From: Cryoendolithus antarcticus
Taxonomy: Eukaryota; Ascomycota; Dothideomycetes; Cladosporiales; Cladosporiaceae
DNA: 64,000 nt
NCBI GenBank assembly: GCA_002077065.1
Contig: NAJO01000001.1
Coordinates: forward strand, 1,550,001-1,614,000
Reading direction: 5' to 3'
Below are positions 1 to 10,501 of the stretch, one piece after another. A model generated the notes under the pieces. The model was not told the DNA's origin. It saw only the letters and a list, made by a program, of their open reading frames with translations, and searched no databases. The translations under genes and the position numbers were made by a program. Every line of letters begins with the position of its first letter. Position 1 is the first letter of the stretch.

Positions 1-85
1 AAATCATGTGCCTATGTTGACCTACTGCTGATACCGTGAGACCGTTCGAAGACTCTGGCTTGATCGGAATTTGCAGTCCACAGTC

Positions 86-2080
86 ATGGCCCTCTCACCA
101 GAGCAGCAGAGTGAGTTACAAGCACAACTCGAGCGAGCTATTGTTGAGTGCAACGAGCGATGCCTCTACTTTGCTGCAAAGTGGTAAGACTCGTCTGATG
201 TCCTGTTCTTCAATTCAGCTAAACCACAAAGGTCAGCTGAGCTGCTGAACTCCTTCGCCGACTCATCCCATGATGCCTCCGACGACACAGAGGATACCGA
301 TATCGACGAAGACGTGGACGACAGACCACTACCGCGTCAGACAAAACACAGCAGTCGAGAGTCTCGACTCGAAGCGAAAGAGCGGCCTTGCTACTTGCTT
401 GCAAAGTCACTCTTCGACTGTAGGGAGTATGATCGATGCGCTGCGGTGTTTCTGCCACATCAGGTTCCTCACAGTACTCCCATTCGCGAAGATGCTGTAC
501 CCCCGACTCGACTGTCTTTGACGCCGAATCCGAAGAGCAGATCGAAGTTGTCGCTTGGAGCAACACCTGTTTCGAAGCCTGTCGTTCTGGCCATTCCAAA
601 GAATCTCAGCGAGAAAGCTTTGTTTCTGACACTGTACGCACGATACATGTCTGGTGAGAAACGCAAGCTTGAGGAATCCGAGACTATCTTGGGACCAGCT
701 GATGGACCTGTGACGGGAAACAAGGAGATCGCCGGCATCGCCTCTGTTCTGGAAGAATACTTCAGTGCTCGCGGGGGCTTACAAGACACCTCGAAGTCAC
801 AAGGATGGCTTGACTACCTGTATGGCCTTGTGCTCATGAAGAACAAGTCAGAGAGCCTAGCGAAGCAATGGCTACTGAGGAGCGTCAATGTCAACCCTCA
901 CAACTGGGCAGCCTGGCAGGAGCTAGCTGGTTCAATCGGGTCGATTGAGGAGCTGCAGCAGATCAATGAGCACCTACCACGAGACATCATGGCGTTCATG
1001 TTCAACATCTTCTGTAATCAGGAGCTGTTCCAGTCGACGACTGAGGTCTACAATACGTTGACACAGATTCAAGCCATCTTTCCGAAGTCTGCCTTCCTCC
1101 AACAGCAGAAGGCATTGCTATACTATCACTCGCGCGACCATGAGCAAGCAACACAGCTCTTCGATGGCCTGATCCGAGATCATCCTCATCGGTTGGAAGG
1201 TCTTGAGATATATAGCAATCTGCTGTATGTTCAAGGCAACCGGCCAAAGCTGGCGACCCTCGCCGCTATGGCCAGTAATACGGACAAGTTCAAGCCAGAG
1301 ACCAATTGCATCCTCGGCAATTACTACTCGCTGATATCGGAACATGAGAAAGCGGTGTTGCACTTCCGCCGTGCCCTCACACTTGATCGTAACTTCCAAG
1401 CAGCATGGACGCTGATGGGTCACGAGTACATCGAGCTCAAGAACACGCAGGCAGCCATCGAAAGCTATCGTCGCGCGGTTGACACCAATCGAAAGGACTA
1501 CCGCGCGTGGTATGGACTTGGACAGGGCTACGAGATGCTCGAATGCTACAGCTATAGTCTCTTCTACTACCAGCGTGCAGCTGCGCTTTGCCCAGGCGAT
1601 CCAAAGATGTGGGCTGCCGTCGCAAATGCATACAGCAAATGTGACAAGCTACCGCAGGCTATTCAGGCTTACAAGCGCGCCCTTGTCGTTGGCAGTCAAG
1701 TCGAAACGGGCTCGAGCTTCGGGTCGCGCAACTCTGATCCACTCGCGCAGGCTGTGGGAGGGGCTCTCGATCCGCAGATCTTGTACGACATTGCTCTACT
1801 CTACGAGCGCGAGGAGCGCTGGGACGAAGCAGCAGCTTACATGGAGCTCACACTGGCGCAGGAAGAGGGGCCGGAGGAAGGTGATGTCGGTCTCGGTGCG
1901 ATGCAGATCACTAGTCGTGCGAGGCTATGGCTGGCGAGATGGTGTCATCGCCAAGGCGATCTCGAAAGAGCTATGGAGCTAGCCAACGAGCTCTGTCAAG
2001 ACGGCGTTGAGGTAGAAGAGGCGAAGGGATTGGTGAGAGATATCAGGGGTCAAATGGCTTTTGCGGAAGAGAAGCGGTAA
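86..2080 (+). CDS. APC8: Anaphase-promoting complex subunit 8 (Cdc23/Apc8), TPR protein
   Basis: Two exons, 86-183 and 232-2080, joined across a 48-nt GTAAG...AAAG intron (184-231); the product is 648 aa. The start ATG at 86 opens with MALSPEQQ and splices in frame to WSAELLNSF, giving the Cdc23-type N-terminus. The C-terminal two thirds carry tandem TPR units, best seen around AAWTLMGHEY, AWYGLGQGYEML and MWAAVANAYSKC, as in Cdc23/Apc8. Known role: scaffold subunit of the APC/C ubiquitin ligase, which drives cyclin and securin destruction in mitosis. The acidic DDTEDTDIDEDVDD stretch just after the splice site is typical of the variable N-terminal loop. I see no breaks. The family assignment is firm; the 48-nt intron is short but the frame requires it. 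Confidence 0.9.
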
Positions 2081-2568
2081 CACTGAGAGAGGAATTGGCC
2101 TGATTGAGGCAATAAGGCATATGTGATGAGCATGCTCAGATGGCTTGCTCACCGTGCTGGCGCTTGCCACAGTCAGCAGATGGCTTGCGGTGACTGCAGA
2201 GGTGCCGACGCGAGTAACACAGCAAGCAGAAGCAATGACAAGTACTTCCTCCATCGAAACCAGCACTGAGATCCTCCTTCACTGCGGCCAGGACTTATTG
2301 CCGAGCGGGTACGCCCTCGTCGCTATGTGCGACTGTCAGCGGTGTCATAGTCGACGCGCGGACGACAATAGGGACCGCCTGCTCCAGCGTTCACGGCGAC
2401 ATTGAGCGAGCTTAGATACTATTTTCGGTCGCTCCTATTTGTGTACCACTCCATCCTCATCTTCATCTTCTTCTGTACCTTCCGCTAGCTCGGACTATCG
2501 CTCACCACCTATCACTATCTCCAACCGACTGATCCACAACACGTATACCTCACCAGTACATCAGCAAG
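2081..2568. other. Intergenic, APC8 to coiled-coil gene
   Basis: No convincing gene. A pyrimidine-rich tract (CATCCTCATCTTCATCTTC and neighbours, about 2450-2475) lies about 100 nt before the next start codon, as is common in filamentous-fungal core promoters and 5' leaders. Confidence 0.5.
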
Positions 2569-3837
2569 ATGTCTTCGCAATGCCCTTGCTACGAGTGCAA
2601 TTACGTACGTCGCGGCTACGGACCACCCTACTACCCGTAGGCTCGTACGGGCCAGGCCCCTACCATCGGCAGGGACGCCAGACAGACTGGCAGGACACCC
2701 ACAGGCTACACGCCTCGCTTCCGTGAGTTCCCTCCAAACGGCTTCACACCTCAGCCTAGTGTTCTGTTAGGCCAGCATGGGTACGCTTCGATGGCCGCCT
2801 TCGGCGGCACCGGTCTCACGCCGCAGGTATACGGCGGACTCGGCATGGCGCCGGGTATGTTCGGTGGATCCATGGGTGCTGGGCTCACACCGCCCCTGTG
2901 TCCACCGTTCCTCCTGCCCCCGCGACTCACCCCTGGGGTCCCGTACGGTAACCCCTGGATAATGGGCACTGGAATGACTCCTCGTCCTGGATACGACGAT
3001 CGCGACTACCCTGCTCGGCAAGAGATGTTTGACATTCTGCGTCGCGGGTCCGAGGCGTTCGACCGCCGATACCGAGAGGAGCGTAAGCAGCGCACACCAC
3101 GCCCCGGGCCAACTGCTGATCGTCGGGCTGGTCGTGGTCCTCAGCGTCCTTCCTTCGACGCCGCGGACCGCGAGCCGAGCTACTTTCATGGCGATTCGAT
3201 CCGCAGTGGACGCACTCCGCAAGTCCCGACTCCCAAGACCAAGGTCGACACGCCTGCTTTCAAGGCTAGACGCTCGCCCCCGCCGAAGCCATCTCCATTA
3301 CCCAAGTCGTTCCTCGGGACGCCCTCTGCGCCGAAGGACAAGAAGCCGACTCCTAAGCCATCTGGTTTGCGTTATTCTGAGAGTGCATACGACGACGAGC
3401 CCGTCGTTGCCGGCCCAAGCAGGCCTACATTTCGCGTATACGACGAGGAGGAGCTAGATATCTTGCGTCAGGAGCGTCGGGACCTTACCGCAGAGAACTT
3501 TGACCTTCATCGCCGGCTACGCGAGACGGAGGACACGCTGGCGCAGTCGCGTGTGCAAGAGCAGTGGCTTCGCGATGACCTTACCGAGGAGATGCTCGCC
3601 CGAGAATCCGCACTCTTGCATGGCGAGGACGTCACGGAGAAGAGCATCACTGAAGTGGCTTCTGCCGAGACCGAGGGCCCTAAGTCTACGACGACCGGTA
3701 GCGCAGCGAAGCAGCAGGCTGATTCGGAGTCGGTGGATACGCCAGCTGCCACCGCAGATGCTGAGACCCAGACCGTTGCCCAAGACAAGGAGTCTCCAGA
3801 CGCCTCCAAGGCCAAGGACGATGAGGTGCAGAAGTAA
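2569..3837 (+). CDS. Hypothetical Pro/Gly-rich protein with C-terminal coiled coil
   Basis: Reading frame 1 is open from 2641 to the stop at 3837. Upstream an ATG at 2569 is in the same frame but separated by a TAG at 2638-2640. A GT-AG intron 2605-2655 (51 nt, GTACGT donor) removes the stop in frame and gives a 405-aa product starting MSSQCPCYECNY. A 36-nt variant ending at 2640 is also in frame but very short. The N-terminal half is Pro/Gly/Met-rich and disordered; a basic Pro-rich middle follows. About residues 250-310 form a clear coiled coil (EEELDILRQERRDLTAEN, then LHRRLRETEDTLAQSR). The C-terminus is acidic and Ser/Thr-rich. No signal peptide or membrane segment. I do not recognise a family, so no function is offered. 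Confidence 0.65.
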
Positions 3838-5563
3838 GACTCTCCGAGGGGAACTACTATGACGCAATGAGCGATGGGCGTAGCCGCAGGAGTTTGCATT
3901 CAGAGTAGCAGTTTATGTCCCTGAGCAAGGGAAAAAATGAAGTGGAGTTTGCTCCCACATGTTCCTCCCACCACGCTCACATTGCGCTTTTCTGTATTGC
4001 CCACGATCTTGATCCCCCGGCGTGAACCGCGGTACCATCTGCAAGTCTTGTAGCTCCCACGGCTTCTTGGCTTCTTCCGTTCAACTCTCACATATACCGG
4101 CGAAGCTGTACTGAGCTTGAGGTTTTGTGCGGCGGATTAGTCAACGAGGTTCTGCATATCCAGAGTCTGTGACTATCACTTGACCGATCGAAGAGCTTTC
4201 CTGTCTTTCCCAGAATGCTTACGTCACTGGGTGAACAGCGGGTAATCGAGCGCTTGCCTGTGGTTGCGTAGAGTCATCGCGCAGAGATCCAGTACATATA
4301 ATGGGCGTATCTCACCTCGCCCTTAGGACATCGACGCCAGCACCGCTCTCATTGCCCACATGTTCCCTTGAGCCTATACCCCTCCTTCCCTCGCTTTCAT
4401 TCGTCAGTCGCCCACCTATGACTTCCTCTTCCTGAGCTTTCTCTACCACGTTCGAGCTTTCGACTTTTATCGACCGCCGTAAATTACAATCAGCTTTAGA
4501 TCTGCGACTAACTCCCCTCGTTTGGGTATAATGGCTGAAGCCATCAGCGACGGCGGTCCTCTGCTGCTGTTCCGAAATCGATACATAGATCCAACTGGCG
4601 ATCCACCACTGGGACACGTCCTACCAGAGACCTATTACTGGCGTGAAATCTTTAGCATAACTACATCTTCTCGAACCCCCAACCTAGGCCGGAGTTTGTA
4701 GCGACCCGTAGGCTAGATAGGCGTTCTTTAACAAGAACATCTGTTGCCTTTGTCCTGGCACACGTAGGGACGATGTGGTTGCACACCAAGATTCCGCATT
4801 GAATCTGACGGCAGACTTGCTGTCAAGATCCGCATCACCTTGTTGACTAACGACTGAGTTTTAGCATTGCCTGTACGATGGGGCGAGCAATTAGCTCGAC
4901 GGTTTCAGTAAACTTCTATTCTCAACCACTCACACCCTCACCTTCTTACTACCGCCTTGATTTTGGATACTCGTCCGCATCTCTACGTCAACTCCTATCG
5001 ACAGCTGCAGCAGAACGCTCATCTACACTGACTGAAAGTCACCATGTTCAATGTCCGAGACGGCGATGGAGGTCTGCCTCGAGGACTCGACTTCCTGTAA
5101 CTCAGTGCGAACACTAGTCCGAACCCGCACGCCGACTATTTGCCACTGGGCTGGCTCTATCTGGACGCCGCGGGCGTACACATGCTCGATGATCCTGGCT
5201 TGCTACTACTACGCTGGACGCGGGCGGCTGATGTTCGGGATTTGACTATCCGTGCGGATGGCACCCTTTGGCCTGGCATCGCATAGGAAAGATCTGACTC
5301 AAACAACGTGACAGAGGCAGCGGATAAGGCGGCAACTGACTAGTGCCACGTCTTCCATATGACTACGATCCAGCGCGCTTGCCCGGGAGAGGATAGAAGG
5401 GCCCCAAATCGAAGTTCATGATGAATGCTCTAGCGCTGAAGTTCAAGTAGCCCGATCGAGAGGTCCACATGGGGAGGAATTTGACAGATTCAAAACGGAA
5501 TGTACTCACTCGTGATGCTCTCTTTCATCATGATAGTCTCAGCGGGCAGGCAGTAGCTTCCAT
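3838..5563. other. Long gene-poor interval
   Basis: About 1.7 kb with no supported multi-exon gene. The only protein-like stretch is frame 1 at 5044-5286, listed separately. Other open frames are short and biased in composition. Confidence 0.5.
5044..5286 (+). pseudogene. Possible short ORF or gene relic
   Basis: An ATG at 5044 opens MFNVRDGDGGLPRGLDFL and hits TAA at 5098. The same frame then stays open to TAG at 5284 and reads like real protein (PHADYLPLGWLYLDAAGVHM, then LLLLRWTRAADVRDL, TLWPGIA). A GT-AG pair would cut out the TAA in frame, but the intron would be only 21 nt. It may be a decayed small gene, the 3' exon of an unseen gene, or chance. No family recognised. Confidence 0.25.
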
Positions 5564-6498
5564 TCATACCGCCCGGTGTGCTGCAGCTTCTCTCAGTCCC
5601 CAAGACACCGTGCCGTTCTTTCCAGAATCAACAGAGATGACCTGCCCATGCACACTCCCACTATACCTTTCACTCGCAAGAAACAAGATCGTCCTCGCAA
5701 CATCTTCCGGTGGCACTGGTCGTGCAAGTGGTACACTGCTTTGCGTGAGCAACCGCAAACGAGATCATGTCAACCTCCAACACAGCATGCAATCACTTAC
5801 GTAGCCTCCACCTCCCTCCACCTCCACTCCTCCCCATACTCTCTGCTCTCCTCGGCCAACCTCGCGGTATTGACCGCTCCAGGCGCCACACAGTTGACCC
5901 TTGCCCCCTTCAGCACTCTCGGCACGTCGCCAGCTAGAGATTTCAGCAGCCCAACTTGCACGGCTGACTTCGCAGCAGCGTAAGCGGGCATAGTCCGCAC
6001 GCCGAAGCTGCCGGCTTCGGAGCCGATCAGGATCAAGCTGATGTTCCGGGGTGCTGGGGTGGCAGGGAGGGAGCGGATGCCACGAAGCCAGCGCTGTGCG
6101 GTGAGGAAGGTGCCATTGAGATTTATATCGAAAACCCTCCTCCACACCTCGGGATCAGCATCAGCTAGGCTCTCCGTCTGCGGCAGTACGCTCAAATCCA
6201 AGCTAGCGAGCGCGACGCAGCAGTGCACGGGACCATACTTCTCCTCAGCCTGTGTGAAGAGGGTATCCAGTACTGGACCGTCGGAGATACTGCCATGTAG
6301 GACTAGTAGTTTTGGGGTGTCCGCGGCGAAGGGACTGGAGGTCGCGAGGTCGATGATTGTTACGTTGCTGCCGGCTGCGAGGAACGCGGAAACGACGACG
6401 CGGCCGATCAGCCCCAGGCCGCCCGTGATGAGGACGTGTGTGTTGGAGAGGCCGAGGGAGACGTCAAAGGGAGGTAGAGATGTCATTGTGGCTGGCAA
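5564..6498 (-). CDS. Short-chain dehydrogenase/reductase (SDR), NAD(P)-dependent
   Basis: Two exons on the minus strand, 6498-5801 and 5735-5564, with a 65-nt intron (GTAAGTG donor, CAG acceptor); 289 aa. Classical SDR signals are present: a Rossmann glycine motif TGGLGLIG near residue 26, the active-site YAAAK (Tyr and Lys) preceded by a serine-containing SEAGSFG stretch, and the cofactor/substrate loop VAPGAVNT. The second exon continues with the standard C-terminal SDR pattern (PLARPVPPEDVARTILFLAS, then GQVISVDSG). Known role of the family: NAD(P)(H)-dependent oxidation or reduction of alcohols, ketones or sugars. The substrate cannot be told from sequence, and no biosynthetic cluster surrounds it. 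Cytosolic, since no signal peptide is seen. Confidence 0.88.
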
Positions 6499-6738
6499 TG
6501 TTCAAAGTGGTGGGGAAAAAAGAGCAAGTTCACATTAGTAGTAGAACGGATCACAATAGTTGCGAAGGGAGGTAAACATAATTTACAACAGCAGAAGCTT
6601 CATATAGCATTGGGATTCGGTGGGTTCGTCATTGCAAGCCAAAGGGCGTAGAACGGTACATTAGGTATGATGACACGCCACAGGCAGTATCAGCAATGAC
6701 GCCCGATGCTATTCTACACGCCAAGTCCACCTCCCTGC

Positions 6739-8478
6739 TCACCTCTTCATCACAACCTCATGCTCCTCTCCTCTAAACTCCTTCCCCGGCTCCGGCGTCA
6801 GACTCCTCTCCCACTCACTCATCAAATGACTTGCCGTCCGTCTCAACGTAGCAGGTCCGAACTTTGCCAACGCAGGCCAAGGGATAGGATCTTTCTTGAC
6901 TCCCGCTTCACCACTCTTAATCCCCAGCCCTTCCATACCAGACTCCCGAGACGTCGCGCTGCTGCTACTCCGCCTCGCCGTCGTTGGACTAGCAATGATC
7001 TGACTGTCATCCCAAGTGTCCCAGGCGTCTGCGCTGGAGGTCGTGGAGATTGTGGTAGAGGGAGACTTGCAGTGTTTGTGCGATTGGCGTTTTTGAGGGG
7101 GCGTTTCTTGAGGAATGGGAAGGCCGGCTTCGGTTAAGAGTGCGGTGCCCATATCTACTGATCGAGCGTCGGTTTCCGGGACTTCTACGACTGAGGTCGG
7201 TCGCGTAGCGTTAGATGGTCTTTGGCGCTGTCGGACTGGAGACCGAGTGCTGGGTCGCTTCGTGTCGGTGGAGGCCTTGCTCGTTATCGAACCTCTGGAT
7301 GAGGGACGTAAGGATGTACGACTCGCTGTCTGCTTCCCGCGGCGCAGTGTCTGCGTCGATGTCTGCTTTCGCAAGCCCTGCGCACCGTTCTGCGTTACTT
7401 CCTCGCCAACCGTAGCCTGCCTGAGGTCTTCCAAGAACGTCCACAGCCCATCCTTGAAGTCTGATGCCATCTTCTTGCCGGTCTTGATCAGCACGTCCCG
7501 GTCAACGTTGCTATTCGTAAGATCAATATCCGCTAGTGCCTTCTTTACTACTTCAGTCGTCATGTCTGGCGTCGTCGATGCGCGTGATAGCAGAGAAGGC
7601 CGCTGCTGGCGTGGGCGCTCTGCTTCGAGGCTTCGCTTCGTGCTCAAGCTGTCCTGCCGCGGAGGATGTCCCGCATCATCCAAGCCCCCGCCGGTCCTAT
7701 GGACAGGCGATAGCAGCGACAGCGTCCGCGCATGTCTCGAGCCCTCGAACACCGTCCGATTGGAAGTCTTAGTCCCGTTCATCAGCGTCTTCCTCCTTGC
7801 CATCTCCTGCTGCGCTCGCGCATCACTCCTATCGCCGGCTTCTTCGCGATCTGGACTAGCCAACGCGGTGTTCAACGGCTGCAGCTTCGTCACCTTCCTC
7901 GCATCATTCTTCTTCTTGTGCGCCTCATGCGCCGCCCACTGCCGCTTCAGCTTGTTAAGCTCCGCTTCCGCGCGCTGCATTTCCTCTTTCAACTCCAGCA
8001 CGCGACGCTCCTGTGCTGCTATCGCGGTCAGGAAGTTGGAGTCCGTAGGTCCTGTAGGCGCAGCGACCACGCTCTCTGCCAGTACCGGCATGGCTTCTCT
8101 CGTTGGCGACATGGACAGGCGCTGCGGACTCTGCTCGCGCGGTGCTGGCAGCGGATGGATTGGAAAGGTGACAGAGAAGCGATTTGAGCGTATCGGAGGC
8201 GTCCCGCCGCCTATGAAGTCGGTGGCCATCGACATGCTTCGGCCATGGCTCTGGAAGCTGCGGATGCTGGACGTCTCGGCGGACTGTGTGCTTGTCGAAG
8301 GACTGGCTGGCGGAGAGATAAGGCGCTCAGCAAGGGAGACTTTGCCATTGCCATTGAACCTCTTAGGAGAGATAGGCATGACTTCGAGAGGTCGGCTCTT
8401 CTGGGAGAGAGACCGTCGCGGAGACTCGTTGCTCATGATGAGCGTCTTGTATCGTCTTGGGCATGCGCCCGGATGCAC
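6739..8478 (-). CDS. DUF4048-like fungal protein
   Basis: Intronless, 579 aa. Mostly Ser/Arg/Pro-rich and disordered. A heptad-rich segment (FLTAIAAQERRVLELKEEMQ continuing through ELNKLKRQWAAHEAHKKK) predicts a coiled coil near residues 148-195. The C-terminus has a conserved-looking block, WPALAKFGPATLRRTASHLM. This arrangement matches what I know of the Pezizomycotina DUF4048 family, whose role is unknown; the name rests on recall. Many SP/TP and RRxS-like sites suggest heavy phosphorylation. An in-frame ATG at 8436 (MSNESPRRS) is an equally good start, which would shorten the N-terminus by 14 residues. It faces the GNAT gene head to head across 407 nt. Confidence 0.7.
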   Translation of the reverse strand: MHPGACPRRYKTLIMSNESPRRSLSQKSRPLEVMPISPKRFNGNGKVSLAERLISPPASPSTSTQSAETSSIRSFQSHGRSMSMATDFIGGGTPPIRSNRFSVTFPIHPLPAPREQSPQRLSMSPTREAMPVLAESVVAAPTGPTDSNFLTAIAAQERRVLELKEEMQRAEAELNKLKRQWAAHEAHKKKNDARKVTKLQPLNTALASPDREEAGDRSDARAQQEMARRKTLMNGTKTSNRTVFEGSRHARTLSLLSPVHRTGGGLDDAGHPPRQDSLSTKRSLEAERPRQQRPSLLSRASTTPDMTTEVVKKALADIDLTNSNVDRDVLIKTGKKMASDFKDGLWTFLEDLRQATVGEEVTQNGAQGLRKQTSTQTLRRGKQTASRTSLRPSSRGSITSKASTDTKRPSTRSPVRQRQRPSNATRPTSVVEVPETDARSVDMGTALLTEAGLPIPQETPPQKRQSHKHCKSPSTTISTTSSADAWDTWDDSQIIASPTTARRSSSSATSRESGMEGLGIKSGEAGVKKDPIPWPALAKFGPATLRRTASHLMSEWERSLTPEPGKEFRGEEHEVVMKR

Positions 8479-8885
8479 TAGCCTATGCCATCTCGCGAGG
8501 AGAAGTTAGTATGTCTTAGGATTTCCCATTCATCCCGAGCAAGTCCACGAATGGCAGTGTGAACAATGGCGTATGTCAATGTTCATTGACGGGCTCGCCC
8601 GCTGCTGCAGGAACCGGGATGGTGTTCACCGAGCAACAGGAATAGATTGTTTCTCTTACATACACACCACCTGCACACCACGACCCTCTTACTAATGCCA
8701 CACGAGAGATGGCTAGCGCCTTGCGGTGTCTTATAGTAGCAGTTACAGTCTAGCGCCCATCACGATAAAGTATCATTCCTCATCGAATGTCTAGTCTAAA
8801 TTTCCTATCATCGAGCTGCCACCCTTTCTCTTGACACACTTCTCTCGTTGTCTTGCTTTTCTACCTTATCATATAGTCATCGGAC
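8479..8885. promoter_or_regulatory. Shared upstream region of DUF4048-like and GNAT genes
   Basis: A 407-nt gap between divergent starts. It holds pyrimidine-rich stretches close to 8886 (CTTTCTCTTGACACAC and on), the usual leader of fungal genes. No specific operator is recognised. Confidence 0.4.
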
Positions 8886-9664
8886 ATGGCAGCAAAGCCA
8901 CAAGCACCAGCAAATGTAAAGCCAGCCTTCAAGCTACTACCCTTGACCGCCGAAGACGCACATAGATGCGTCGACATCTACTTCGCCGCGTTCCAGAACC
9001 CTCACTCCCTAGCATGTTGGCCACGAGTACCCTCCATCCGCGCCTTCTGGGAGCACATGATCCTCGATGAACTGGCGGAGCCCGGAGCACATTGGCTGAA
9101 GGCAGTTGTGACCTCACCCGGCGCGTCCACCAACGATGTTCCGGATCTCAACACGGCACAGCGAATAGCGGGATTCTGCAAATGGGTAGCACCCAAGCCG
9201 GGCCAAGTTCCAGACACGACGCTGCCCCAGTGGCCTGCAGAGGCCGATGGTAAGCTATGCGATGACACGTTTGGGGCGTGGGCGAAAGCTCACAAGGAGC
9301 TGCTGGGGGTTCGAGGGCATTGGTGTATGACAGCTACAAACCGCACCTCACTCGTGAGGCCAATGACACGCTACTAATATAACGTCCAGATCTTGAAATC
9401 GTTGCCACAGACCCAGCCTATCAAGGCCAAGGCGCCGGCTCGCAGATATTGCGATGGGGTACAGAGAGGGCCGATGCTGACGATGTGGAGGCGTATCTTG
9501 AGGCTGCGCCGGATGCTGTGAGGTTGTACGAGAAGTCTGGCTTTCGTGAGGCTGGGAGAACCGATACGTATATAGAGAATGAGAGGGTGAAAGGGGAGTG
9601 GTATCGGAATTTGTACATGTTGCGACCAAGGCGCGACACTCGCAAGGGAGAGCCACAAAGGTAA
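8886..9664 (+). CDS. GNAT-family N-acetyltransferase
   Basis: Two exons, 8886-9324 and 9390-9664, intron 65 nt with GTATGA donor, a CTACTAAT branch point and CAG acceptor; 237 aa. The splice joins GHWY to LEIVATDPAYQGQGAGSQIL, restoring the GNAT acetyl-CoA pyrophosphate-binding motif Q-G-x-G-x-G/S. The C-terminal half has the usual AVRLYEKSGFREAG strand-helix. Members of this fungal group acetylate small molecules or peptides; the substrate is unknown. The N-terminal half (FKLLPLTAEDAHRCVDIYF) matches the common fungal GNAT start. No signal peptide, so probably cytosolic. Confidence 0.88.
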
Positions 9665-9898
9665 CTGTCACCCAATATTTGTGCAGTTCATCGTGCTCAG
9701 TACTTCACCTTACTCGCCTGTATAACACTGTGCACTTATCTTTCCACTGCCCCTGTGAGCTTCACTCGGCTTTACCACAGCTATCGCCGAGGGACTTCCC
9801 CGTCGCGCATTCCCGAACTTTGACAATTGCACGTCCTAGTCGCATTCTCTCCATCATTGCCGTCTACAAACGAAGCGATATTGAGCGCGGCATCGGAA

Positions 9899-10501
9899 AT
9901 GGCGTTCCCGGGCATGATGAACATGGGCGGCGGCAACGCCTCCCAAGACCCACAACAAATGCAGGAGCAGCAGATGATCCGCCTGGTATCGCCGCACACA
10001 ATCGTACAGTCACTCGAACGCCTGGACTAATGCTCACAGATGCAAAATACAATGGAATCCTGCCCGGGTAAGACCGTCATCGCCGGCGGAATGGGCTTCG
10101 CCCTCGGCGGCGTCTTCGGCCTCTTCATGTCCTCCATGCGCTACGACACCCCCATGTCGACCGCCTCCTCCATGAACCCCGCCCTGACCTCCCTCCCAAT
10201 CCGCCAGCAACTCGCAGCGGGTTTCAAAGACATGGGCAAAGCGTCCTACTCGTCGGCGCGGAATTTCGGGTACATTGGTGCGGTGTTTGCTGGGACGGAG
10301 TGTGCTATTGAGGGGTTTCGGGCGAAGAACGATCTGTACAATGGGGTTGCGGCGGGGTGTTTGACGGGGGGGTTTTTGGCTAAGGGGGGAGGGCCGCAGG
10401 CTATGGCGATTGGGTGTGCGGGGTTTGCGGCTTTCTCGGCGGCGATTGATGCGTATATGCGCATGCCTAGTGATGATGTTGCGGCGGATCCAATAATATG
10501 A
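9899..10501 (+). CDS. TIM22: Mitochondrial inner membrane translocase subunit Tim22
   Basis: Two exons, 9899-9985 and 10040-10501, intron 54 nt (GTATCG donor, GACTAATG branch, CACAG acceptor); 182 aa. The N-terminus is Met/Gln-rich ([12 protein letters not shown]). The rest has the Tim17/Tim22/Tim23 pattern of Gly-rich membrane helices: [39 protein letters not shown] and [13 protein letters not shown]. The ECAIE(G) segment with RAKND is diagnostic of Tim22. Known role: pore subunit of the carrier translocase that inserts multi-spanning carriers into the mitochondrial inner membrane. Length agrees with fungal Tim22. Confidence 0.93.

Noticed and set aside
5797..6498. The SDR frame ending at 5797, read as a complete 233-aa enzyme
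   Set aside because: The C-terminal SDR part is found in a second exon after a clear GTAAGTG intron, and the joined frame gives a normal-length 289-aa enzyme.
7115..8509. A 464-codon open frame on the plus strand
   Set aside because: It is the antisense shadow of the DUF4048-like gene; the minus frame has the coiled coil and the conserved C-terminal block, while the plus frame is Ser/Arg/Leu-rich without a domain.
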